Assembly (NCBI GenBank): GCA_963921425.1 | Contig: OY992838.1 | Span: 13,144,001 to 13,208,000, forward strand | Direction of reading: 5' to 3' | Origin: Dryas octopetala | Lineage: Eukaryota > Streptophyta > Magnoliopsida > Rosales > Rosaceae | Length of the DNA stretch: 64,000 nucleotides | Shown: positions 24,652-37,686 of the stretch, one piece after another | Numbering within the stretch: the first letter of the stretch is position 1 | Layout: every line of letters starts with the position of its first letter | Translations under genes and position numbers: made by a program | The notes under the pieces: model-generated | The model's database searches: none | The model's input: only the letters and a program-made list of their open reading frames with translations | What the model was told of the DNA's origin: nothing

Positions 24652-25518
24652 TATATAAGGAAAAATTATAGCAAAAAAATTATTATTATACTCATTTTTC
24701 AGTTACGGATCTTGTTTTCACTTTGATTCAATTAAACATTATAATTAACGAAGTGTTTTAATCAAGAATATTCCGTTAACCCTGTTTCAATTTTTGATAA
24801 AAATTGATCACATGAAGATCACGTGACCAATTTATAAGGGTAAAAAAAATCCTTTCTCCTAAAAAATAAAATTAATTGAATTTTTAAAAAAGGGGGTCTC
24901 CCCCTTCCCCTACCTAGCCCTGCTCCTCTCCTCTTTATGCCTCACTTTCTCTCTCATCTCTCTCTGCCTCTCCTTTCTTTCTCTCTGCCCAACCCCTCCT
25001 CGTCTCCTTGCCCCACCCCTTCCCCCAACCTCAATCCCAACCCTCACCTCTCTCCCTGGCTCACTTTCTTTTTCATTTCTCTTTGCCTCACTTTCTCTCT
25101 GCCAGCCCCTCCCCGCCCCACCCTCCCATTCCCCTTCCCCTTCCCCCTCCCCCTCTCCCATCCCCGTCGCAACCTTCATCCTAGTTTAGTTTTTTTGTTT
25201 AATTATTTTTCATTTTTAAATTAATTAGTTTATATTAATTAATCAGTTTTATTTTTATAATTATTTTAGTTTTATTTGTTTAATTAGTTTATTTTTTTTA
25301 ATTATTTTTTAGAGGAATATACATTTTTACCCTTAAAATTGGTTATGTGTTTGGCGCATGATCAATTTTTTTACAGAATTTATAATAGAATTGACAAAAT
25401 ATGCTTGATTGAAACACTTTGTTAATTATTAGTCTTTAATTGAATCAAAGTGAAAATAAAATCCTTAACAAAAAATGGGTACACTAATAGTCATTTTGTT
25501 ATAATTTTTCCTATAACA
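24652..25518. mobile_element. Long-TIR foldback element enclosing CT-rich DNA
   Basis: Outer ends GGAAAAATTATAGCAAAA (about 24659) and the inverse TTTTGTTATAATTTTTCC (about 25512) open arms of about 230 bp. Both arms contain TTTTCACTTTGATTCAATTAAA or its inverse. Between the arms is CT/CCCC-rich low-complexity DNA (24895-25190), unlike the AT-rich arms. It is probably a non-autonomous Mutator-like element. Its interior could be captured 5'-UTR sequence. Confidence 0.6.
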
Positions 25519-26264
25519 TCAATGACTGATGGGTGTGCGTGGAAATATATTTCCAATTAAAGGGCCAAAACGTAAATTTGATAACTGCTATATTAATTTC
25601 AATGTAGCGCCTGTTGGTAAAGGACAGTGGTCACAGTGGGGGAATTACTGTTGATGCATTATACCCCCTTTGTTTGGTTCTCCGTATAAAAAGGGATTCT
25701 CGATGGAGACCCATCGCAATGCATGCCTTTTTTTTTGTTTTTATTTTATTTTAGTTTATATATTTTCTCTTTTTTATTTTTGTCTCCCTCTCTTAAATTC
25801 AATGCCAAGTTTCCAACTAACAAAATTGATCCCATTTAATTTACATGAAATTCCAAAATGGTGGGTGTCACAGACTCAGTGACTCACAGGCCAGTCAGAA
25901 ATATTCAGCCCACTTGGACCCTACTACTTCCTAATTAAGGCCATTAAAGTATTGGTCAGTTTGCTTCAGAATTCGTGCACCGCTGTCACGCTAACATTTA
26001 CCATATACCATCCATCAGCCATCATTGAAATTTTCAGTGCTACTGATCCTCATTTCTTTCTGTTCCCATTCACCTTCCACTTTTACCCCTCTACTTATTT
26101 ACTCTCTTTCTTGCCAAACAAAGTAAGCGGTAAAAACGAAGGATAATGAAACATAAAAGCTGGCACAGCTGCCACCCAAATTGAATCGAGAGTAACTAGC
26201 ATTTGATTGTTGTTATTATTATTATAGATAATTAGGTTTGAAATTTTAAGAAAAATAATTTTTA

Positions 26265-27045
26265 AATAAAGATAAAGGGTGTTTTAAAATTTAGGCATAA
26301 ATTCAATTTAGACACATAACTATATAAGCTATTTCAACGGGGTCCATAAACTTTAAAATATTTCAAATATACACCCGATATATTATCTAAATTGAAAAAT
26401 GAATTTATGTCCATTGATTCGTTGAGAGATCAGTTAAATGACAGCTTGGCTTTTGCTGACCGGGATTACTTGGCGACGTGGCGTTATTTCAGCAAACATT
26501 TCCCGCCAAATGAGCGACACAGGCCCACAATTTAATAATAATAGAGAGAGAGAGTTTGTGGGCTCGTGTCAGGGGTTAGGTGGATTCGTATCGCTCATTT
26601 CCCGCCAAATGAACGACACAGGTCCACCTAACCCCTGACATGGGTCTACAAACTCATCATCTCTTTCTCGCTCGTTGAACACAAGTGAGAGATTTATATT
26701 CAAATTTGGGGGAAAACGTGATGTTTTTGGGAGACTAAATGGTCAGGAGAGCGTTCGACGAGCGGGAAAGAGGTGATGAGTGTGTGAGCCCGTGTCAAGT
26801 GGACATGTGTTGCTCGTTTGGCGGGAAATGTATGCTGAGTTGGTGCCACGTCGCCAATAAATCCCCGTTAGCAAAAGCCAAGCTGACATTTAATTGATCT
26901 CTCAATAAATTGATGGACGAAATTTCATTTTTCAATTTACATAATAAATCAGGTGTATATTTGAAATATTTGAAAGTTCGTGGACCCCGTTGAAATAGCA
27001 TATATAGTTATGTGTCTAAATTGAATTTATGCCTAAAATTTATAA
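26265..27045. mobile_element. Long-TIR foldback element, about 0.8 kb
   Basis: Left arm about 26280-26515 and right arm about 26805-27040 are inverted copies. TTAGGCATAAATTCAATTTA pairs with TAAATTGAATTTATGCCTAA, and TTTCCCGCCAAATGAGC with the inverse in GCTCGTTTGGCGGGAAA. A second inner copy of TTTCCCGCCAAATGA lies at about 26600. No transposase is present. Confidence 0.65.
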
Positions 27046-27049
27046 GAAA

Positions 27050-27960
27050 TTTTTTTTAATTCATAATAAAGTTCTTTTAATTTATAATAAAATATTTTTA
27101 ATTCATAATAAAATTATTTTAATTTATAATAAAATCTTTCCCCGATTTGAAATATATTTCCTCTCTTCGGGCGTATAGTGGGCTTTGTAGAAACTGCGTG
27201 TTAGGTTTTAAATATAAGATTTTGGGCGCCCGCCCAAAATCCTGGAGTTAAAACCATAAGGCCGTCAAAGATGAAAAATAAAATGACTTGATTAAAAACC
27301 CTAAATTACTACCGGTCTTAGTCTAAGAAAGACTCATAAAATGAATTATACTCTAAGTCTCTATTATTATTATTATTATTATTTTTTATTTTATTTTTTT
27401 GATTTAGAATGTTGTTATTTGAACCATATTTGTTGGGGAAAGTTCTAAAAAAATGAGGATGTTATATCTGTATATAGAATTAGTAATAGATATAAGAGTA
27501 TAAGACTCACTTTTAATATAAATATGGTCAATTAAAATAATCAGTAAATAAGGACAAATAGTATTGAAACTGGTTCTGTCTTTTTTATTAAATAACTAGC
27601 GTTCATGAAATTCAAACTTATGACTTATTCCAACAAAGAAAATTTAAATGTTATCCACTAAATAAAATGGTCATTAATGTATTAAAACTGGTTGGATAAA
27701 TATAAAAATTGGTGAAGCTGAACTTTGGCATCTTAACTTACATTAATGCTTTTTTATTTTTGGAAATTACATGGTAAGCCTTATAATTAGGTACATTTGT
27801 ATGGTGGCCCAAAGCAAGAAACTTTCAGGGATCATTATCGGCATTCATAGGGCTCCACATGCACCACATCTAAGTTATGCGGTACAATGTACGACGGTGT
27901 ATGACTTGTGTTTTACGTTTTAGAGATTCCTATTCTCCTAAATGCTTTTGAGACTTTTTC
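27050..27960. other. Gene-free AT-rich DNA
   Basis: Imperfect TTTTAATTCATAATAAA repeats at 27050-27135, a TTA run near 27365-27385, and nothing else supported. Confidence 0.5.
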
Positions 27961-27961
27961 A

Positions 27962-28070
27962 ACTGACTATATTTAGTTGACCATGTGAAGTGTCAACTGA
28001 TGTAATGGTGGTCCCAAAAGCTGATGATGCATCAGCTGACACCTCACATGGTCAGCTAAATATGGTCAGG
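27962..28070. mobile_element. Short hairpin MITE
   Basis: TATATTTAGTTGACCATGTG (27969) is the inverse of CACATGGTCAGCTAAATATG (28045), and TGTCAACTGATG is the inverse of CATCAGCTGACA. The arms are about 40 bp with a loop of about 25 bp. Confidence 0.65.
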
Positions 28071-29049
28071 TGGGAAGGTCCCAATAGCATTACCCTTCTC
28101 CTAAATTCCTAATCAAATAGACCTAGCTATATGGCCTATGCCTTTATTATTTCATTCCTAATTTGATTTTGCAAACATTAATTTCTCAGCCCTCTTTAAA
28201 TTAGAATTTTACTATTATTAGTAAAGCATCTTTTTTTTTTTTTTTCTTTTTACCCAGTGTAGTAGAGCATCTTTAGTGGTCTATTTTTTGTTGTGCCAGT
28301 GTCGAAATATAACTCTTTTCCTTTATTTAACGGTGTGCCATTATGCATATTAAAATTTGACAATGTCAAAAGTTGTGTTAAATAAACATAACAAACTAAG
28401 CTCTTGGGAGAAAAAATAAGTTAAGATTATAACAGATTTAGTGTTTGATTTTTTTCAAAGTATACATAACAAATAATCATTTCATCAAAATACATAACAA
28501 AGTATCATTTCATCAAAATTTGACATTAGTGATCATATCTCATTATTGAAAGGTAGGATCTATGTGAGGATTCCACCATATGAAATAGTTTAGATTCATT
28601 ATGAACCTCAATATATTTTTTTTTAAATCTAATTCCATTTTAAATTTCATTTTTTAATGTACATCATGCTAGTAGATGTTAGCTCGCAAGCAATTTTATT
28701 GAAGAATATTTTTATCATGATATAAGAAAGGGACAACTATTTCCTATTGACTTTAGAATTTTTGGAAGACAATTTTGCTTATTTTAAATATTTGGCCAAA
28801 TTTTGGCTTTTGTCTCTATAATTTGAGCTACGTTCTATTTTAGTCATTATAGTTTCATTTGTGTCAATTTTACCATTGTAGCTTACTAACTGTAGCAATT
28901 AAAGGACGCACCTTCAATTATTTGTCTATTTTGTCATCAAAAGTACCTTTTCTTCCACTAGAATAGCCTTTATCCTTCTCTTCCGATATCTGTTCACAAA
29001 CTATACAGAAGACAAGACCTTCTTCTTCTTTTTTTTTTTTTTTTTCTTA
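28071..29049. other. Gene-free AT-rich DNA
   Basis: Contains CATAACAAA(A/G)TATCATTTCATCAAAAT direct duplicates around 28465-28520 and a T-run near 29027. No gene is supported. Confidence 0.5.
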
Positions 29050-29055
29050 TTTTTG

Positions 29056-29165
29056 AATTGTAATCGACCCAAGTCGGGCGGTGTGGGTGGGTTTTTAGGC
29101 TTTTCGAGTTTGTGCCCACCCTAATGATCATACAATTGTGTTAATGACTGAGGGAAATAATAAAT
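29056..29165. repeat. Dispersed repeat, copy 1 (second copy at 63829)
   Basis: TTGTAATCGACCCAAGTCGG, then GTTTGTGCCCACC and GTGTTAATGACTGAGG, recur in the same order and orientation at 63829-63945 with about 80-85% identity. Unclassified. Confidence 0.7.
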
Positions 29166-29829
29166 TTATTCATAGAAATTATGAAATTGACAAAGTGGAG
29201 GCACCCAAAATGATTAATGATCCATATATAATGGAAGGGGCAGGAATGATATTACAGAATCTAGGTGGGCTAATTATGATAATGTTGCAAAAACTTGCGT
29301 ACAATGAAATGAACTGCCACTATGGCACTATATTATATGTTTGAAAAAGAAAAAGAAAAAGAAAATTATATATGTGAAATGGTACTTGCATGTTAATGGC
29401 GGGAAATGAGGTGTCTATAAATGAACTCCCATGTATGTCTATTATATTATATTATTTTAGTTTTTGATTTTGATTTTGTCTCATCTTATGAGAAAAAATA
29501 TTTTTTTCCAATCTTGAATTTAATAAGGGTTACATTTAATATTTTAATTTGGAGTTAAATTTGATTGTTTATGCAAATGCTCCTCAATTTGATGATAGTT
29601 TTTCGAGTATAATCGATACACCGTCATATGGTGTAATCAATATATGTGTCATAATATGAGTGAATGTTATTAATATTATATTCTACAAAGATAAACATGT
29701 CATCCAACAATACGCTTATACGTTGGATTAGTTACACTACATGACGATATATCGGTTATATAGAAAAAATTCTTCAATTTGACATATCTTCGTTGCTTCA
29801 TTACCAAGGATGAACCAAGCACAAAACTG

Positions 29830-30033
29830 GGTGGGCTATAGCACTCAAAGGCAAAGCCCAGCCCACACTCAAGGGAAAGCCCAGACCTCAGCCCAAACCC
29901 CAAGTCACGTAACCCTCTCCCTCGCACTCCCTTGTTGGTTGTCTGCTTGGCTCTTCACTCTTCTCATCTTCCTCTTGGGATCATCTTCTTCTCTTGAGCC
30001 TCACAGCCTCAATCACTCGCACACTGACTCCAG
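29830..30033 (+). promoter_or_regulatory. Likely SNRNP35 promoter and 5'-UTR exon
   Basis: GGGCTA, AAGCCCAGCCCAC, AAAGCCCAGACC and AGCCCAAACC (29840-29902) form a cluster of TGGGCY/site II motifs, typical of plant housekeeping genes. CT-rich leader sequence then ends in CTCCAG and a GTATTC donor at 30034. The next acceptor before the SNRNP35 start is near 30980. The link to SNRNP35 is inferred from position and strand. Confidence 0.5.
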
Positions 30034-30990
30034 GTATTCCTCTTTCTCTTCTTTTAGTTTTAATTTTTTTCCTTTCAGGATTTAATTAGGGTTCAATTAA
30101 GATTTTAGTTTAATTAAGTTATGGGTTTAATTTTTAGGTTTTACATTTGGCGTGGTTTAGTTTTTTCAGCTCCTCAAGCTTTTCATTTGTGGTATTTTGT
30201 TGCTTTTGGCATTGATTAGCTTTGGTTCCTCTGTTTTCTCAAATGCCCATTTGATTTTGGATGGATTTTTTTATGGTTTTCTTATGAACTCCATGCTCAT
30301 GGAACTGTTAGTTTGTGTGATAATTAGTCTTACTTTACAATTTACAAACAAGATTAGAAGAATTGGTGGTTCTTATTATATATTATACTGAGATTCTGTC
30401 TTCAACCTCAGTATATATTATTACAGTTATTTACAAACAAGTAGACGAATGATCTTATTAAACAAAGGTTCCTAGCTACCTTCTCTTAGATACCTTTTAG
30501 GGTTCTGCTGAAATTAATTTTCCTTTGCTTTTAGACAGAGGAATCATTTTATTTAGAAAGATCAATTAATACTGCAATGTATATGCTTGAGACATGGTCT
30601 TGAATCATTTCTGCGTGATCCTTAATTTTCCATAATTCCGTTCAGACAATACTTAGGTCACTCCCGATGTGAACCTGCAAATACACTCCAACCAATTACA
30701 TACATACACATTTACTTTTGAACCCACTCTTCACCTTCAGGCCACAAAAAAAAAAAAGAACACACTCTTCACCAAGTTCTCACATTGCTAACTGGACATT
30801 CATCCCACTCTATCTTTTTCTCTCTTTCTCTTTAATGGCACTTTTATTTTGTGAAAAATTTGAGCTTGATTAAGGGGTGGGTATTATAGATCTTGAAGAG
30901 ACGAAGAGAATGATCATTGTCTCAAATGGGTGAATATAGAGGTACACCCCAGGGGTGAGCTAAATATTGTCCATTCTGTTCCACAAAAGT
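30034..30990 (+). other. Putative 5'-UTR intron of SNRNP35
   Basis: T-rich, stop-filled DNA between the leader exon and the coding start. The 64-codon open stretch at 30197-30391 is not supported as a gene. Confidence 0.4.
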
Positions 30991-31001
30991 GAAGGAGAGC
31001 G

Positions 31002-34000
31002 ATGAGTGGGCGCAACCTGAACTCAGTGTTCTACTCGGAGACGTACCATCCGATACAAGCGGGAAGCATAGACGGCACAGACATTCTCCCTCACGACAAC
31101 GCCGTCTACAGAGCCTTCCTCTGCTCCTCCGCTGGCCTCTGTAACTTTCACTTTTTCTCTCTTATTACCCCCTCTATTTCTTCTTATTCACATTTTCGTC
31201 CCTCTAACTTCACTTTTGCAGATGACCCCTTGGGCGATCCCAAGCTCCTCGGCGACCCTTTGTGCACCCTCTTCGTCGGTCGCCTCTCTCACCTCACCAC
31301 CGAACACACTCTTCGCAAGGTTCTCTCTCTCTCTCTCTCTTTGGTTTCCCAGAAAAGTGAGCAATAGAAACCACAATGTAATGACAATTCATGCTCTAAA
31401 CTTGAATCTTGAATTTGGGTTTTCAGGCTATGAGCAAGTATGGTCGGGTGAAGGACTTGCGCTTGGTCAGGCACATTGGTAAGCTTCTAAGCTTTGTTTT
31501 CACTTTGAGTTTGAGTTCGGTACAAAATTTCACAACATTGTACTTTTTAATTGGATTATTGTGCGCTTTTTATCTTCATTTTCTTTTAGTATGCAAATTT
31601 TTTTTTTTTTTTATATTTTCTTGAACATTGTAGTAGAACGAGGGATTGAGGGTCTACATTTATAACTTGTTTGGTAAACTTGTTGCAGTGACTGGTGCCT
31701 CGCGTGGCTATGCTTTTGTTGAATATGAAACCGAAAGGGAGATGCTGAGTGCATATAAGGTGCTGCAACTTGTTAGCCAATCTGAATATGGTTTAAAATA
31801 TGTTCATATATGTATATGTACTCATATTCTTGGGAATGCTACTTTGACACTGAAGTTCTGATGTTGAACTTTGCTTTAAGCATATGAATATTGGTGGGCG
31901 GCTGTTCTCATATGCCTAACAAAATTAAATTGAATTGGAATTTCTTGCTGGTGTTGTGAGAAACAATGGGCATGTCATTTGATCTGGTGGGATGACCCAA
32001 TTCGCATATTAATAATGGTAAAGATTGAAAGATAGGGGAAAATGTGAAATTTTCTATTGAAAGAGAATTCCACCAATTTTCTAGCTTGGTTATCCAATAA
32101 ATGTTAGTTAGCTTGTTTTTCATATACCTTGTCATAGCAATTTATTGCTGATTGATCTTCTTTCTACTGATAACATTTATTTCTCTAATGCAATATTAAT
32201 GGTGTAGCCTTGACTGGTCTTTATGGTCAAGTGTGAAATGAAACTTGGGAAAGGACTAACGGAAAACAGCTCCTGAAAGGATTTTAGTCAACAAATAGGC
32301 AAAGATTAGACTGTGAAGTCTATTATGCGACCTCTGATGTTTATAATAGTCTTCCGTTTTATGAACTCATGTCCGGCACCTGCCACGACATATCTATTAT
32401 GAGTCTTGTAGTTGCTTGTATGCAATGAATGTCATCTGATGAATAATGTGGGTTTGTCTTGTTTGCAGGAAGCTCACCATTCCTTTATTGATGATTCTGA
32501 AGTAATAGTTGATTACAACAGACAGCAGATGATGCCAGGGTGGATTCCTAGAAGATTAGGTTAGTTAAATATTCTCCTTCTACTTACAAGTTTGTGCATA
32601 AAGGATAAAATACATGCTATTTTTACTGTTTTCACCAGGGGGAGGTCTTGGTGGTAAGAAGGAATCTGGACAACTTCGTTTTGGAGGACGAGAAAGACCA
32701 TTTCGAGCTCCTCTGTATGTATGACTTCCTTATTTTATGCGACATACTCTATAAAGCTCCCCTGTTCTGGTCAATGTTCTGCCTCATTTCGCGTTGTTTA
32801 TCCCTCCTTTTGCTAAAAATATATTTATATATATATAAAAAAAAAAGTTCGAGCCTTATCTAGCTATTGTACTAAAACAGCTTTAGGAACTTGGTCATTG
32901 ATTATGATTTATTCTTTACTTGAATTTTATGGCATACTGCCTTAAAATCCTCTTTAAATGTTTCTTGGGGAAGAAATACCATGGGAAGGAAGGACAAGTA
33001 AAAATACTTTTAATGGTTCAAAAATCTTAGGGAAAGACTGTTTGGATAGTTGAGATTAAGAGGGCTTTAGGGATAGAACAAATGCAATAGATCAATTTCC
33101 TTTTTTTTTTTTTTTTTAATTTTTAAATTTTAATTTTTATAGCTTCTCTTACAGGACATCATTACCAAGATTGTGTATTAATTTTCATCTAATGAGTCAT
33201 ACCCACAAGTATTTACATTTCAATGCTCATTCATCTCTTTGACTCATCAGTAAGGTGGATAATTTTCAATATTCTGCACGGTATATTTTTTCTTGTTCGG
33301 TGTAGAAGTCCTATTGGCGTAGCTGTTGGTTCTAACTAGATGCATAAATCCTTTTCCGTGGAAAGGTATAAGAGGTGGCAACATTGAAGTGAATTACACC
33401 TGTATTTCTGGGCTAACTATCTTATGGTTTATCTTAGGATTCCTTTCAATTAAATCCATATTGACTAAGGCTGAAAGTTGGAAAGGTTAAACCTAAAATT
33501 TTTTGCATGGACCAACTTCTGTGGAAGGCTAAACATTTTTCATGGCTCTGATATCATATAATTAACCTGAATCATTCTTTCCTTACCATTAATAAATTGT
33601 TGAGCTTGAATCAACATAAAGTCTCATTGGGTTTGGAATTCTTGCTTTGTGATTGTCATTTTTTGTTCACTAGAACATCAAATATAAATTACTTTAGCAT
33701 GCAAGGTTTATTAAAGTGCAATCATAAGTGGAAATTGTTAATCTTTTGTGGTTTGATAATTGGAAAATTGCATTGTGCTTATTATTGTGGTGTTAATGAC
33801 TCTTACCTCTTTTTTTTTTTGGTAATTAGGCGCCCAATTCCATATGATGATTTGGAGAGACTTGGGATCCCACCTCCACCAGAAGGAAGATACATGTCAC
33901 GCTACCAGGTATTGTCTTTTTAGCCTCATTAGCCATGTATGGCTCCAAAAAAATGAGGTGCATACTGACCTGCATATGCTCCAATGTGAGCTCAACTAAA

Positions 34001-34582
34001 CATTTGATATAATGTTACAAATGAATTAACTTTTGAAATAATATTTTTTGTTTGTTTCAGTACTAGGTATATCCCATATATATTCCCCTTACCGATTTTC
34101 GCAGCATATAGGAGCAATTGTTCAAAGCTACTTAGATCATTTAGCTTTGGTGAATTACCAGATCTCTACTCATGAAACTTGCGTCACACATTATCATGTC
34201 TTTGTTTTTTCATTTATGTTTGTAGGTCCCATCCCCGCCTAGAAGAAAAAGGAGCTCAGTAGATAGGGAAGAAGGTAGTTACAAAAGGTCCAAGGAGAGG
34301 GAAGCGAACATGTGCAAAAGCAGTTCCATGGATAAGGAAGAAAGGTTTCACAAAAGATTTATGGACCAGGATGATCATTCATCCAAAAGGAGCTCTGCTG
34401 AGACAAAAGAATACCATTACAATAGGAGCTCTGCTGATACAGAAGAGTACTCTCATAATAGGAGCTCTGCGGACAGGGCAGAGCGCTCTCACAAAAGGAG
34501 CTCTAGGGATAGGGATGAGCGTTCTCACGAGCGGCATAAGTCCCATCGCCATGAGAGGACTACTAGCCATGATCACGCTTAA
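31002..34582 (+). CDS. SNRNP35: U11/U12 small nuclear ribonucleoprotein 35 kDa protein
   Basis: Eight coding exons join in phase: 31002-31140, 31222-31319, 31427-31478, 31689-31759, 32469-32559, 32639-32714, 33830-33908 and 34226-34582. They give 320 residues, start ATG 31002 and stop TAA 34580-34582. An RRM lies at about 61-140 with RNP2 LFVGRL (63-68) and RNP1 RGYAFVEY (102-109). The family-specific segments [19 protein letters not shown] and [19 protein letters not shown] follow the RRM. The tail from about 205 is Ser/Arg/Glu-rich with repeats of NRSSAD or KRSS type. The protein belongs to the U11/U12 di-snRNP of the minor spliceosome, the U1-70K counterpart that helps recognise U12-type 5' sites in the nucleus. 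Its own introns all start like U2-type introns; none has an ATCCTT-type donor. Confidence 0.93.
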
Positions 34583-35327
34583 AAATTGCAAGAGAGACGA
34601 TATGGAAAGACCCAGTGAGGAGAGGAGTCAGTAAGGATAAATTTGAATACGCAAATGGCAAGGCGCTTGCTTATCCCTGCTGGAACACTAAAGAACTAGT
34701 GATCAAGCACAAATGCCCCAGGAGCTAGTAGTGATCTGCGTTCATTTTGAAAGGTGGATAATAGTTAAATATCTGAATCAATATTCCTTATCAGGTAAGG
34801 AATTACAAGTAGCATAGTTGTCCAAAATAGTTGAGGTTCATGCATAGTTAACCAGCCTATTGCTGATCCAGTTTTCTTGTTTAGTAAAGCTAGCACCAGG
34901 GTTATATAATTGAGGTAGAGCAGAATTGTGGTTTTGGTTGTGATGTAGATGCTCACTGTTGAATAAACTATTCCAAGAGTTGTATACCCCCTTTTTAGGC
35001 GGCAGTTTTCACTCTCTTTTCTTTATTTGCACTCCTTTAATTGTTAATATATTTTGTATATTTTGACTATTTATATTTCCAAATATATCCTTTTGTGGCT
35101 TTTGTCTTTCCACCGAACACCTCCCTTTGTGTTCAGTGGGTAACAAACAAGACATCCTTCTTGGTGTTCGATATTCATTTTTTACGAAGAAATAACTTTG
35201 ATTGACAATAGATGGAGAGTTAAGTTATGAGTGATAATCCATAGCTTAGATTTTGGTGGGTATAAAGAGAATAGTTATGAGTTGTTTTGGTGTTTACTAG
35301 GGGTAGTTTGGAAGATGTTTAATTAGA
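34583..35327. other. SNRNP35 3' UTR and flank
   Basis: The first few hundred bases are probably 3' UTR; AATAAA lies at about 34961. No further gene. Confidence 0.4.
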
Positions 35328-35592
35328 CTCATTTTATATATGATTTATTCGAACCGTTTATTTTTTAGGTCTCCATTAAGGGATCATTCTTGCAAAAAAT
35401 TAAGTAAATCAGAAATCATTTATCATATAAGATTAAATGATCAATATTTTAAGTGTTTATTTTTTTGACGATTTAATCTTTATAGGTAAATGATTTTCGA
35501 TTTACCTAATGTTTTGCAAGAATAATCCTTTAATGAAGACCTAAAAAATTGATCGTTTAGATCATTGAAATTCTATATGAAGTGTGCCCTAT
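35328..35592. mobile_element. Hairpin MITE, about 265 bp
   Basis: TTTTTTAGGTCTCCATTAA (about 35361) is mirrored by TTAATGAAGACCTAAAAAAT (about 35532), and AATCATTTATCATATAAGATT by the inverse around 35472-35505. The arms are about 110 bp at roughly 80% identity. Confidence 0.65.
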
Positions 35593-36199
35593 TGAAAACT
35601 TGTGTCAAAAATAAAATTGGATTCGCCCCTTTGAATAAAAAGTTGAGTCAAATAACCCCCCATAGTTTTAAGTTTTAACCCAATGTGCACGGTAGAATGT
35701 TGCAAAACACAAATCACACAAGCATTTCCAAAACACGTTGGTGCGCATTGTTCCTCCACTCAAGCACGTTTGGTCCCTTGATGTAGCTGCTTGTAAGCTT
35801 ATCCCAAAATGGAAAGAATTATTCTTATAGCATAAATGGGCATAATAATTGAAAGAATTATTTGTAATTGGATGATTTACCTACTATATAGTATATATAT
35901 ACTTACAGTGAGATTAATTTATGTGCTCCAAAATATGAAATGGAGTCTTGTAAGTTCCAACATTTGTATCGCCAATCACCATTACAAATAAACACACAAA
36001 CACTTAAATATGAAAACTAATTGCTACGAATTATTGAAAGTTGTTATAATTTAGTTGATATTAATTGATTAAGCATATAGAACTAAAATGGATAAGTGCA
36101 CATTACTCCATTGTGATAGTGTATTGATGGACTAATGTCCTTGCTTCAAGAAACTGAAATAACAAAAAATATTGTTGTTCGATGAATAAATAAAAAACT

Positions 36200-37088
36200 T
36201 ACAATTTCTTTTTCATCTATCACTGTCATCGTTTTGGTTGTCCACTTCATCGTCCTCATCATCATTGTCACCATTGCCATACTTAACAAGATAATAAGCA
36301 TCTTCTCCTTCTCTTATATTTTTTTGTACGTACTCATCTTTCTAGTGCAGGGGAAGTCTTCAGTTTGTGGCATGCAGCTGGTTACGGAAAAAGTTTCTAA
36401 GGATGGGAATTAATTTGACAATGCAATTTTTAGAGCAAAAACCTTGCAGACTTGGTAGAGAACGAAGGGTCAAATGCTGCAATCGGCTGAGAGCAATCCC
36501 ATTTCCAGCATCATCTTCTTCGTTGCTTGCCACTATTTGTATCATATATTCTTTTACAACACAAAACTTTTATTCTTGTGAGTTTCACTAAACCCCATTT
36601 CGTGACAACCAATTACTTCCAAAGTTGTTAGATTTTAGAAGGATATTATTGCAGATGACTTTAGAATTTTTAATCTGGGACAATCCTCCACGTACCTGTA
36701 GAATTTTCAAGTTTGGAAAAACTGTTTGGGACTTTCTCATTCCCTAGAAGAATCAGCTGAATCATATAAAAAAGCTCCAAATGTACGTCTTACATGTGGG
36801 AGCGAGCTAGGGTCCCAACTGCATGCATGTATTTTCCCACTACTATTTCCTTTATGAACAAATATTTCTTTGCCAAAGAGCAACTCAATGCAAGCCTTTC
36901 AAGATATATTATGTAATTTCTGAAAGAAACCAACTGCTTGCTTGGAGAGGGTGCATTAAATTGAAAAAGTTTTAGTTTGCAAAAGAATTCTGCAATGGGT
37001 GGATCATTCATCATACCAAATCTTCTTGCAGCTCCCCCAAGATCAAGTATTCCAAGTTGGGGAATGAACCCTGAAATATATCATATCA
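36200..37088 (-). pseudogene. NBS-LRR leucine-rich-repeat relic, 3' part
   Basis: Minus-strand segments read EEFFCKLKLFQF-like (about 36965) and then IVASNEEDDAGNGIALSRLQ with HLTLRSLPSLQGFCS (36545-36420). These are the paired 'EIVA.......SRLQ.L.L..LP.L..FC' pattern of plant CC-NBS-LRR resistance proteins (RPS2/At4g27190 type). An acidic stretch (about 36300-36210) could be the C-terminal tail. Frames change and stops intervene, so it is a pseudogene. The CACTA element abuts its 5' side, and the LRR sequence resumes at 40516. Confidence 0.65.
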
Positions 37089-37319
37089 ACGCACTACTGG
37101 AAAAATGGACAATAGGCACTGAAGAGTAGCTCACAGTTAGCTAAAGATGAGATTAGAAGCTTTTAATCCATGGTTTGGAGTAATCAGTGACTTCAAATTA
37201 GTTGACACGGAGAAAGGGTGAGTTATTGAATAATAGGCACCGGTAAACTGTGAGAGTTATCAAAAATCAGCGGCTTCGGCTGCGTGGAGCCGCTGCTAAA
37301 GCCAACTGAGGAATGAATC

Positions 37320-37665
37320 ACTTCACAGATAACCAAACCGTGCCATGTACTAATTCACAGATAACCAAACTGTGCCATGTACTAATTCACAGCTGACCAA
37401 CCCGTGTCATGTACTAGTATAAGCGGCCGTTGGTTGTTTTCTAAACTCTCACGGTTTTGAATATGTTTTTTTATATTTTAACTATCAGTCACAGTTTGCA
37501 TACTGTGCCATGACCAAAAGTAATATTTTCACACATAACCAAACCGTGTCATGTACTAGTATAAGTTCCCATTCGTTGTTTTCTAAACTCTCACAGTTTT
37601 GGATATGTTTTTATATTTTAACACTCAGTCACGGTTTGCATACTGTGCCATGAAAAAAAATATTG
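37320..37665. repeat. CACTA subterminal tandem repeats
   Basis: Three 32-bp units (CACAGATAACCAAACCGTGC, then CATGTACTAATT) run from 37324 to about 37419. A duplication of about 130-165 bp containing TTTCTAAACTCTCAC and CAGTTTGCATACTGTGCCATG then follows. Such repeats are transposase-binding regions in CACTA elements. Confidence 0.75.
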
Positions 37666-37686
37666 GTGTTTGAGAAAACTAGGATT

